A DNA stretch of 64,000 bases from Priapulus caudatus (taxonomy: Eukaryota > Priapulida > Priapulimorpha > Priapulimorphida > Priapulidae). A model generated the notes under the pieces. That model worked only from the letters and a program-made list of their open reading frames with translations. It was not told where the DNA came from and did not search any database. Shown piece by piece: positions 37,700 through 50,403 of this stretch. The position numbers and the translations under genes are program-made. The first letter of the stretch is position 1; every line of letters begins with the position of its first letter. The DNA is taken from positions 86,687 through 150,686 of the forward strand of contig NW_014577373.1 of NCBI RefSeq assembly GCF_000485595.1. Reading direction: 5' to 3'.

Positions 37700-38439
37700 T
37701 TGCCCACCGGGTAAATTTGGATATTATGCGCGTCGTGTGCAAAACCGCACAGGGCAGTTCCAGGGAGCATTTGCGTATTCAGCACTCGTGCGCGCTCACG
37801 CACTTGTGAGTTGTGACACGCGTTGTGTCTCCGTCCGGCCGAGCAACAAGCAGACGCACGTGCGACGACGTTCTCGTATCACGGTCGGGTTAAACCGCAG
37901 CAGCGACGATTCCATTTGCATCGTGTCAGCGTCCGATGTGACGCGTCGACGATGCACTAGATTAGGTTATCGGGTTTCGCTCGTGCGTTCGATTCTCGAC
38001 TGAAGTAAGTGCTGGCAGCACACTCGCTCGGCTTGGCGAACGCGCGCTCTCGTAAAAACATTTCCACCGGGATTAGTCATTGAAGGGAAACGTCTTGTCT
38101 ACAAATCAACACAAACACTCACGTGGGCAAGGATGTTTTCAAACAGAGGGAAGTGAAGGAGCTATAACTTATAAGGTTAAACCACCCACACATACATACC
38201 AGCCCAAACACCCCCGCAGGTGTGTGAATCGAAACGCTCTCGCTAAATCTCAGTAGGGGTCGAGGACTCGAGAGACGTGTGTTTATATCGAGTGTCTAAA
38301 CTCAGCCAGCTCTAGCCCTGTAAGTCACCTTTAATCATCGCATTACTTCTTTCGGAATTTTTGCGTGTCGACGCAGGTATCCCGTGGCAACGACGACCAC
38401 TAGCAGACGCAGCATGCCGCTCAGCGTGCAGCCGGTGAG
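37700..38439 (+). promoter_or_regulatory. probable promoter / 5' UTR region of TESK
   Basis: CpG dinucleotides are frequent compared with flanking AT-rich DNA, directly upstream of TESK coding exon 1. A possible 3' splice site of a 5' UTR intron is 'GTCGACGCAG' (ending near 38378). A 9-codon upstream frame starts at 38414; its stop (38441-38443) overlaps the TESK start codon as ATGA. Transcription start not determined. Confidence 0.4.
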
Positions 38440-41400
38440 ATGATCGACGCGAGGAAGATGAAGGATGGCCCGGTCACCACGGCGACGGTACGGGACGAGG
38501 ATGAGGAGGAGGTGGTTAGGAGGCAGGGGATGGGCGTGCGCTCGCGCTCCCTCTCCTGCCAAGCCCTGCAGCTAGCCGTCTCCAACCTGAACCGACTCGA
38601 CGACTTCCGCAGCATCGAGAAGATTGGCAACGGCTTCTTTTCCGAGGTGTTCAAGGTGAGCGTTAGCTTGAGCTAGCAAGGTGAGCGTGCGTGGGCATGG
38701 TCACGTACGTGTGTAGTTACGACGTATTCTCAGTGGAATGAGCATGATCAATTATGATGCATTCCTTATATGAGGTGTATGTAATGTATTATATGTATAT
38801 TCATACAGTCAGACCTATACTGCAACTCTATAACTGCTAGCCTATACTGAAAGTAAATACCAAAAGTGGCCTTTATAGACAGGTGCCCGTTCTATAGAGG
38901 TGCACACTAACACGGGGTTGATTATATGGCTGCATATATATACTTATTTGTATGTGTGTGCTTGCGTGGGCATCCGTGCGTGCATGTGTGTATATATAAA
39001 AAAGACCTCCGGCTTTATCATTTTATATAGTCCGCATATCATTATTGTTTTATATATAAAACGTTGATTGAACCGGTGGTTTATTGCACACGCAGCTATT
39101 CGATGCATATAAATATTGGCTCGTTCTGCGGGGCTAAAGGCTATGTCGCAATTTGCCATTTATAGTGCTGCCATAGAAATTGCATTGCAACAGTAAGATT
39201 TGCTGGGAGTGATATGTGGTTTCTACGCGCAAAATAATTGCCAGGGATCACCGAACTATGAGAGGAAGGCGCGGTAATTTGACAAAAAAGCAGACGTGGA
39301 AGGCGTAAAATCCCAAAATGCGAATTATTGACAAAATTCGTGACAAACGTACACTGTACTCATTGTGCCTGCTGCGGAATACGTGACTCTAAGTAATTTT
39401 CAACAGGTGCAGAGAGGTTTACATGAAGGATAAAGGCAGCACTGCCACTAAAAACTGGATCGAGTATTTGTTTGGTGCGTAGGAACAATAAACATGCTAA
39501 ACAGCAAAGATTGACAATAATTTACGGAAAATTTGATTCGCCGTATATGTACGCACTTCCAGGTTTCGACAATAGTGCGTTTGTGTTAAATGGGAAATAC
39601 TAGTCGGTACAATAGTTCTTTGTGCAAGACTGAAGCGGATTTGTGTCCTGCATTGGATTTCTACATTCCTGTCCCCACACGCGCATGCTGCGGTGTACGT
39701 GGACTGTACCTATGATATTGTAGACGCGTTATGCGCACTACGGAAGTCCGCTGACCTTCCCGTCTCTGTTTGTACATTCCCCCTGACACCGGTTGCGTTC
39801 CCGCATCGCCATCACTTCCCTGGCGTGTGGGATTTGCCCGCTTACAATATACTTAACGCTATACTTGTGACGTGCTTGCTTCCTAGAGCCTTCTGCGTCG
39901 TAGCACCGTCCTGACGGTCTCGCGTGCTTTATTTCACTCCGGACATTTTGCGCGACTGTCAGACACTTGTTTCGCGTGCTGCAGCACCCTGGAAGGTTTC
40001 ACGTTTCCTCTACCCCCGTTCACGCACGAGCGAGAGCAGCGTGAGTGCATGCAGAGAGGAGAAATGGCTGCGGCCCGGCGCATACTTGTGAAATAAAAAC
40101 GTATCGTAGCGGCAACCGGCCGATATTTGTTACACTGGCTTCGGGGAGCCGACTGTTGATGGAGGTTGCAGCGCAACCACAGGTTTTTCCATGCTTCATT
40201 ACGTAGGAGGGAGGGGGGGCGGCTCGTCGGCAGCAGCAGAAGCGGAGACGTGAGGTCCTGTTAAAGGGTGGCAGACGTTCCGGTTGTTAATGTGGGGTTA
40301 GGTCTGCAAAAACACTGTCCTTAGGTGCCGTGCATACTTACTCATGCATCATCTAGCAGCGTGAATCGTAGAATTTCCTTTTAATGCCATATTTTGCTCC
40401 ACTGAGCACGAACGTACGGCAGACCACCACATCGAAAATAGCGAAAACCAGGCTAAAGTCTCGGGAAGGAGAGCTTGGGCCTGGCATGGACTCTTAACGA
40501 CCTTTTTTTATTAACTATATTTACAAATATCCCTCGCAGGTTGGCCTCGTATATTTTGACTCCCCCCCCCCTTCCCCTTCTCCCGTCCCTGAAGCCAATC
40601 CGGGTGAGATGATATATGATTCTGCCCTCGCTCGGAATTTGATCGTGGAGGTTAACAGGCGTATGCTGCGGAGATTCGTGGGCTAACTGATCAGTGGAGA
40701 ACGCGGTTAGTTGTGTTTCTCCGATCGCCACCTGGTGTCACTTCCGTTGTGGCAGTCTCTTAATTGACGTCTTTTTTCGGTCAAATCGCGGCGAAAAGCA
40801 TATATATGTATCGACTGGAAACGACGGTCTTCCACATTTTGCTTGTTAGTCGCGTGTAGTTTACGGCTCGCCTTTTTTATATGTGTAGCAGATGTTTTAG
40901 AAGAATCCCTGCTGTCGACCCATCCCTGACATGCTGCATGTTGTTACTGCAAGCGAGGAATCAATGAAGAGTGGCCTAACTACGTATATATGCTCTCTAT
41001 GTACTAACTACTCACTACACCGATTACGCACACTACATCACTACTACTGCTCCTAAATTTACACCTACTGCACTACCCTACACACTACATCTACACGCGC
41101 GCGCACACACACGCATGCACGCACGCACGCACGCACGCACACACACACATTTTTGTTCGGATCACTCCTAATGGAGTATCACCCGTTTGCGAGCTAGTTT
41201 TTCTTGAAAGTATCACGATAGGTATCATATCAGGAAGGATGTATCATGGGCTACCCATACCATTCCATGCCTAGCTATGATGCAGATTAATGAGACATTA
41301 ATTATATTATGATAATTACTCATTAATCTGTAATAATCACTATACAATAATCCATATATTATATAATATGTAATAATGATATTATGTGTTAGATTATACT

Positions 41401-43399
41401 AACAGTTCTTCCATTTTGATATGCTTAGTTTTAAATTTTCAAAACATGAAGTGATGATGACTGGTCATAATGCTTATGTGATATATTGGCATATCGACTT
41501 TGTTTAAAGGTATTAAAAAAGTGTATAAGAAATGAAATTTTGCTTAAACTTTCAATTTTACATTATGGAGCATGACATAAAAATTCCAAGTATTTTTTGT
41601 AGTCAGAAGAAGATAAGAAGCAGAAACCAAGGGGCTTTCTTCAACTTGCTGTGAGTATTGTAGTTAATGTTGCATTAAATAATGTTGCATGAATTAGTCA
41701 GCGGAGCTAGACTAGGGGTTGTTTTAGTAATAGTCTATCTAGACACAGCGTCGCGCATTTTGTGTGGCTGCATTGATGTTTAATACAGGGAATTGGTTAA
41801 GCGTGTTTTAGGTTGGGCAGATTCACGGGTCATTGTGAAATGAGCGTAGGGACATAGGGGGGTTAGTTACATATGTTACAATAACATATTAGCAGTTGTA
41901 TCATACAGTTATAATTGTATAGTATAATTGTTTGATCTGCAATTACATTAATGAATATTATTTTTATCATTTTTTCGATCAGCAGAATTTAAGAGACGTG
42001 CCCAGTACATGTCATGGTATTTGATTTTTAATTGTTTTCTGAAATGATGCCTGATAGTGTAACAATAAATAATTGCAATTCTTGGAATTGTGTCATCACA
42101 ATGACAGATCAGCTAATCCTATGAGTCTTAAGGCCCCCGCATATGGTGAGATTTGTGCTGAGCACCGAGAGTGAGTTTCGTGCGCAGCAGGAATCTCTCA
42201 CCCCCGCACACGGTGAGGTACATGCTGAGCACGGATCTTACGAGGAGGGTGAACTGTAGGTCATGTAACTGATCAAAATGCCGGAACCAATCAAAATGCG
42301 CCGCTACTGAGTTTCGTGCTCAGCAGGAGTCTCACACCCCCGCACACACTGAGTTTTCAGCCTCGCGAGACGAAAATTATCAAACATGACAGATCTTTTC
42401 CTCACCACCTCGCGAGACCGAAATCTCACATAAATCGACCCTGCACAATGCACATGGTGAGATTCATCCCCGCACACGGTGAGATTCGTGCTCGGCACGA
42501 ATCTCACCGTGTGCGGAGGCCTTTATGCTATCCTAGTGTTTCTTTGATGAGTGTTCACTTGCACATATGCCTCACATATTGCGTCGTTACCAGGGAGCTG
42601 TGATATCGCCGAGTGATGAGGATTCCCACACATTTACAGTAAATACGGTCGGAGGCGACGCATTCAGACTGAGAGGTATGTACCACGTGGGGTCGTGTAG
42701 CGTGTTCGAGGATTCTTCCTATCGTAGAAGTGACCCAATCTTGCTTTCTTAGTTGTTTGAGGCTGAATGATGAATAACAGAACAACTGATGTGCTTGCAC
42801 GAATGATTGCCTCGATATGGATATCAAATTAATCGGGCTGCTTAATATTTTTTTTCATCAAAGAAAGTTCAATAAGTAATTTGAATAAACTGTATTAACA
42901 CTACCTGCTCCAGTTGTCACAGTTGCACTGTGTTTATAACATGACCGATGTTCTTTCCTTTCAAATTTTGCTTGACTATCGGATATTTTGGGTTTACGCT
43001 ACATTTTCCGAGAACGTGAATCTTGCATTGGGCAAGCGATTACCATGTAATGAAATGCCCGGATCGGCTTTCAGCTTATGATGCGAAAGAGAGACAGCAC
43101 TGGGTGTCGCGATTACGAGCTGTTACTGAGATCCACACAGATAATCTTGCTGCTGTGAGTAACCATTTTTGGATTCATTTCAATTCATCACATCAGCCAC
43201 ACACGTCATCTGTCAAGTAGGACGAATAGTGCTATACTAGATTCAACATAAGCGATTTCCCTTGCCAGTAGATTGGTTTGTATGTCCAGGCCCGTAGCCA
43301 GGGGGGGTTCGGGGGGTTCGAACGAACCCCCCCCGAGCCTCCTCCCCCCCCAAGCAAAAAAAATAATTTGTTGAAAATTNNNNNNNNNNCACACACGTG

Positions 43400-43487
<88 letters not shown>

Positions 43488-45714
43488 AGCTACACACTGC
43501 GTATAAGAACGGTGTCTAGCACCGAACCTACTTTCGTGAACCCCATATTAGTTTATACGCTTCTACGATTAATCTCGTTCGCACCATTTTCGTTTTCCGT
43601 CTGGCCTTGAGGGACGTGAAAACTTTCACGAAATCCCACGTTTTATAAGTAGAATGAGAGCGCCAAGGCTTTCGCGATGTATTTCGAGTGACCGCGCAAG
43701 TGAATTCCTTCGTGTAGGTTGTAATAACATGGGACGAAGGTTGGCGGTGGTGGTTAGTGCAGTGGCTGTACTGATGCTGCTGCTGCTGTGATAGTGGTGC
43801 TGCTGCTGTTATAGTAGTGCTGCTGCTGTTATAGTGGTGCTGCTGCTGTTATAGTGGTGCTGCTGCTGTTGCTGCTACTGCCGCTAGTGATGCTGTTGCT
43901 GCTGCAGCTGCAGCTGGTGTGGTGATGGTGGTGATGCTACTGCTGCTGATGTTGTTGCTGCTACTGCTGCTGATGTTGTTCCTGCTGTTGCTGATGTTGT
44001 TGCTACTACTACTGCTGATGCGGTGGTGGCCGCGAGCGTTGGGGGAGGGGTGGGGTGCGCGTAGGAAACGGGCCGGCGCTTCCCGGCGTATGATGCGCAC
44101 TTCCTCTGCTGTCCATTAGAGCGGATATCCCGCTGTGAGTACGCGGAACATCCGAGCGACGCGTTGCAGCGTGAAATAATGCAGGAATGTACGATCAGGC
44201 CCCGGTGATCGGTGAATTTCGCAGCAGTGTGAATTCGCGCGTCTATGGGCTGGCGCTTTCCAACACTGTTCAGAAATGGACAATCGGTTTGTAATATCTG
44301 GCAGAATCACACGAGTTTTTTTAAATGTAGGCACAGGGCTTTTGCAGTTTTTACACTGAGGCGCGGCAAAGTCATGCGTCGAGTACCAGTCACAGTAAGC
44401 AGGCTTAGCTGCAATGGTGTACCGCTACAAAATTTAAAGTTCAATAAAGAGTAAAATGAAATGAAAATAAAAGTTGCGACGGTTAATGTGCTCTAAAAGC
44501 ATAAATGTCTGTGTGAGTGACGACGGGATGAATGAAGGTGAGATAGGTGGGTGTCTGAGATAGATGGGGACAAGATACGTGGGAACGGCGTGAAACCGAA
44601 GCAGCGAATCTAGGCCGTTTCGGCCGATGGTGGGCGATGGCCGAGGCTTCCCTGTTCAGTTCATGACCCCGTGAAGCTCTAAGCGAGATGCGCCTAGACA
44701 GACATCTCATCTCCTCGCACTAGAGTCGAGTTTAACACGAGCTGGTTGAGTTGTCGACCCTTTAACTTGTCACTCGTGTCACCCCGCAGTCGTCACTCCT
44801 TGCAACATCTGCCATGCAGGTTCTTCCCCTAACCCACCGCCGTGCATCATTCATCGTCAAACTCGAAAACTCATAATTTATTTCGAGAAAAGAAACTAGC
44901 GCGTTTTTTTCCCGGAGTGGGTTGTGAGGGCGGCATTAGGCGGATCAATAAGTGAATCGGCAGTGGGTGCAGAGTGGTACGATGGTCGCCCCCCCCCGCC
45001 CCCATTAACCCCCATTAGCTTGCGTGTTTGCGTGTGCTGCTAACCAACCTATGGGCCGCATATTGATCGGATTTTGGCTTCCTGCTCTCGCTAGGCAGCG
45101 GCGGCGCAAATGTGAGGTGAAATTATCATCTCTTTAGTCATTACCCGTGATGTTTGACGTTAAAATTCCGCCACTTGCAGCTGCTGTTGTTGACGGCAGT
45201 GTGTTGTGGTGTGACGCACGCGCGCGCGCACGAACGCTGCAGCGCACGAACACAGACACGCATTCACGGATGGATGTAGTACGTACGTACGCTCGAAGGA
45301 ACGAAAATACGCATGCACGCACTCACGCACGCACGCACGCACCCACACATACACACACGCGCGCGCGCGCGCGCACGCACGCACGCACTCACACACGCAG
45401 ACCCACACACGCGCGCGCACACAAGAATGAACGAAAACAAGCACGCATGCACGCACTAACGAATGCACACACGCACGCGTGCGTACGTCCGTCACAGACA
45501 TTATTCCGCCGCCGCGACATTCAGGACATTTTCTAGCAGCGCTGATTGAGTCGTTGTGAGGTCTACTTTCACCATGCCCCGCAGCACTGCGAGTGTACGA
45601 CGGTGCCAATCTAGATGTCTTGACTTCGTTGTCGATTCGAATCTCTCTCGTTCACACCAATCCATGTGTGATCACTATACATGAATGTCGCTGTCTGTTT
45701 TCTCTTTCTCTCCC

Positions 45715-45760
<46 letters not shown>

Positions 45761-48700
45761 CATTCATTCATTAGCACCGCGGCGGCCCCGCAGTCATTGA
45801 GATGTAAATCTACACTCGTCTACACCATGCATCCATCTGCTCTCTGCCTCTCTCGTTCTCTCTTTCTCTCTCCTCTTCCCCCCTCTCTCTCTCTTTCTCT
45901 CGCTCTCTCCCCCTCAGTTTCTCTTTCTCTTTCCCATGCAGTTAACATTAATTTAGCCGTGGAATTTGGGAGTTTTGTGTATAAAATCATTGTGAATAAC
46001 AAGATGCGCTCATTTTCGCGACAGATATGTGCGACACGTGAATTGCGTGACACTTACGCGACACTTTCGTCCAATTGCGATATTTGCGTGTATTGCGATT
46101 CTAAGCCCATTAGAAATGTCAAGCGAAGTCAATGATGATAGCGCACAATGTGGGCTAAACCCCCTAACGAACGGATAATTTATCGGCCCTCGTTCTATAG
46201 CGTGCCATCTCACACCGTTAATCATTGCAATCGGCCCTTTTCTGTTGTCGCATGATTCTACTCCTGCGCTGCGACAATCGACCCAAAATTACCGACTGAG
46301 TAGAGAGATGGCGTGTGGACAATGTATTAGTGTGCGTTGTGTGTCTGTATATATATGGGACAGATCGTCACAGTGTGGGGGGATGCGGGTGTATGTGTGT
46401 GTTTGGGGGGAGGTGTCGGTGGCTCCTTTGTAGTTGTTTACCGCCTTTGTGTCACCGGTTTACCGGATGACGGGTCTCCGCGGGCTGTATAACAGTCGTA
46501 TGCGTTGTGGCAGACATCTTTGCGTCATCTCTGCCTAATTCATTTTACCCCTGCGTTTCGTAACTTTCGCGTCGTTCTTTTATTTTCGTTGCGTTTACTT
46601 TTGTTTTATTCTTATTTCTCCTTTTTAAATTTTCCATCGGACGAGGAGTAACGTGATGACGTTAGCGTGTTCTTATTGATTATAGATTAGATTCGATTAG
46701 ATCAAGGGTAGATATGTATTATCTACTCCTGATCACATGTAGATGTAGATGTAAATATAATAGGTGTATGCGCCTGTTATTACTATAATTTATGTAAATT
46801 ATAACTACTACGAGATCAGCTGCATTTTTTAGCATAGCGTTTTTTGTTGTGAAAACGGATATGCCGGTAGTTGTGGGTTCTTCGCGAAGCGCAATATTTC
46901 TCTATCGTCTTGTACTTTGCTGCGTAGCTGTACTCTCTCGCTCTCTCACACGACCGTTATTTGTTGTAAGAACGGTTGAGCTTGCCAATATACATAATAT
47001 CAAGAGCGTATAAAGAAACCTTCTTTATACGCTCTTGATAACATTATACACAGTGCGGTTCGCGTGAGTCACTGTCAGGGCCAGGCGGGCGATAAGTACC
47101 CAAATATTTGTACAGCCTGCCCTGTTTGCGATACGAGGTAAGGTTTGGCGTTTCATGTAAAAGTGCGTTCATTTTCGCACGGTCGCCGCCTGACGTGAGG
47201 GAGGACAGTTGTCGGTATATTAAGCTCACATTACTCGTGCTTACGAGGTGTGGGGTGGTGGTGGGGGTCGGCTCCTTCCTCGTCATTCTATTTGTCATCT
47301 ATGTAGGTCACTCGTTACTCCATTACGCGTTTGTATTCGTGTGCGAGAAATTTACGTGTGGCACGCGTGAATAAAGGAGGGAGCAGTTTCTCCCGTTTCT
47401 CTCACTCCAGTGGTTTATTTATAAGAACGGATGACAAAATGTGCGGATTATGTAATGGGACGTTAAAAGCAAGAGAGCGTATCGCCATCTCCACATAAAC
47501 ACATCATATACTTGCAGCTTTATTCACGGGCGTTTGCTCGTGGGCATTCAAATATCGTGAAGAACTCGGCGCGATTAATATTTGATTTGACCTATCTTTC
47601 TCGCGAACGAGATAAAAAAAACTCGCGTCGTGGGACGCTGCCGTTGACAGGCATATGTAAATCAGGAGTAGATAATAGGGAATCTACATTTCCCTATTAT
47701 CTACTCCTGATGTAAATGTGTATGTGATGCTGCGTCCCTGTGTTGGGGAATGCGTGTACGTGCGCTAGCCCGCCGCCGCTACTGCTATTGCTTTTCTTTC
47801 GTCACTGTTTGCTTGCGTCTTAAGTTACATCCAGGCTATTTTCGTCCCTCGGTCTCTCGCGAGTGAATCGCGAAGACGTGGGTTGTAGATGGCTACCGAC
47901 GCTCGCGCCGGTCCGCGTAGAAGGCACGTTTCGTGAGGACGCGTGCGCGTCTATGCGGTGTTCGCTACAGCAGCCGACGGAGTGGTTTTTTTCTATGGCG
48001 GCTTCGAAATTGTATTATATAGTATGTTTTTGGACAGTAAATATATCGTAAAAAGGACGAAAATGCGAGAGCGGATTTCAACAGTGACGAATTCGACGAA
48101 TTGACATCTCACCCTGGTGACCGGTCGCGATTCTCTGACGACGGAAATATAGAGGAACTGTTAATATGTTAGGTATAAGGAAAAGTTAGCGCAAGCTTCT
48201 AAACAGCACTTTACTCGTTCGCGCAGTTTTTTTGGCGTGTGGCGCGAAACAGCGCCTCGCATGTCCCGTGTACTAGCATCTGTCTCTGTCTTATAGCATA
48301 TATAGCAGGGCCAGCCCTGATGAACACACCCACTCTACAACATCCACAATCCACAATACTAGCACACACACCCCCACGCACACTCCCAAGCACACGCCCA
48401 CGCACACGCATACACCAACGCACATATATAATAGAATTATTGCATGGTTATCTGTCATGATACCACAGGTAACGGGTAACGTTGCTTTTCGAGGTCCATA
48501 AAACTTTAAAATGTTGCCGGAACAACTAGACAATAATTGTTTTGTGATATGTAAAATTAGGTAATAATAATACTAGGACCTATTGTGAACGGTGTGACAA
48601 GCGCATAGACCACGGACAGTTCCACATACTAGCCTTAGTCTATCTAAGAGTTATTAAGTGTAGCCTAATGAACAGGAATCCAAACCTTATCTTGCACATT

Positions 48701-49423
48701 CAAGATCCATCGTTCTTAATAGTTTCTCCCATTCATAATCACAATCCAGAGAGTGAGACAGACATTTTTTGTCATGTATTAATATGTATATTTTGCTACA
48801 TGTATGATAACATTGACTGGATTGTGTCACGCTCGGAAAAGATTTCACCGGCGACACCAGTGAATTAGTTTGTCACATTAAATGCAACTAATCATCATTT
48901 CAGGAAGTACAAACTCAGTATTGACATTTGAAAAGTGTAACTATCCATAATAATATCTTAATTTGTACGTCAAAATACGCCGAACTGTCAGTGTGCAAAC
49001 AGGAAGGATATCTAAAAACACTTCATAATTTGTACTGTTGTCCAATGTCAACAAGACATCTATATTAAATTTTTCATCTGTGAGATAGAAGAAACTGCCG
49101 TGTGTCACGGTGTGTGGCTAGCATTTATTATAGTACAGCCAACCTGCATATAACGGTCACTTAAGGGATGAGCCACTGAAACCAAATGAACACCAAAGTG
49201 CGCATCGTAGGCATGTGGCCGTTCTATAGAGGTGACCGCTAACACAGGCGTTACTGTACGTGTCTGATAAATATATCCAGTCGCTCGGCAGTTGGAGTTA
49301 TGTATATCACGAACATTTGTTGTGGTTTATCGCCGTGTGCCTTGTTTCTCCTCGGCCACCTACAAAACTGTTGACATTCACGAAGCAACGGTTTATGCAT
49401 TAACTATATATATATATATATTA

Positions 49424-49454
<31 letters not shown>

Positions 49455-50319
49455 GCGAGATAAGTCGTATTCCGTGTTCAGTGTTCACGTTTGTTATACG
49501 TACATCTAAACATGTATGTATTATGTACATGCATGGTATCAGGAGTAAATAATCACCAATTTATGATTATTTACTCCTGATGGTATCGAGAGCACATAAA
49601 CCCTCATGCTATACAAATCCAATAAAAATGCACGTAGATGCGTTCCTATAGGCTTTAAGTGTTTGTGTGCTCTTGATAGTGTACATGATATACATACATA
49701 TACGTATATCTTAGTAGTTCACATACATACATGGCAGTGGGATCTAGTGTACATCTTAGTAGCATTGCATTTCTCGGGTGTCTTACGTCTGCTGTCGCAC
49801 AGTTTACTGTTTGTAAGCCGTGCTGAACTTCTTTTGTTAGCAATTCTTTCGCTCCAATAAGGTAGCGTTTGTTCTAGTTGGGAAGCAGTCAGCTGCGCCC
49901 ACCTGTTGACTCATTATCCTTCGGCACAATAGCATCAGCACGACAAACTACCTTATTCTCTGGTAGCTCGAGCTCTGCTCGGAACAGTTAACTGGGAGAC
50001 TGTTGAGGAAAATTAGACGGGTGTGTTGAGGTCTTGTATTGAACACCGTATTAGGTGACGATTTCCACGTTTCACTGCATAGTTGCAGAAAGTCAACCCT
50101 ATAAATAAGCGTCACTAATAAGTGGGGTTAATAGGTCAATAGTGTCCTTTATAGACAGGTGTCCGTTCTATAGAGGTGTGCGCAAACCCAGGTGTGACTG
50201 TATCTACTATATAGAACCATACATAGGGGTGTGTGGAAGAATGAGCATGCAACGTGTATTCGATATTTGTATATATACATTGTGTATTTGTTGTTGTTGT
50301 TATTATTATTTTTGTTGTT

Positions 50320-50403
<84 letters not shown>

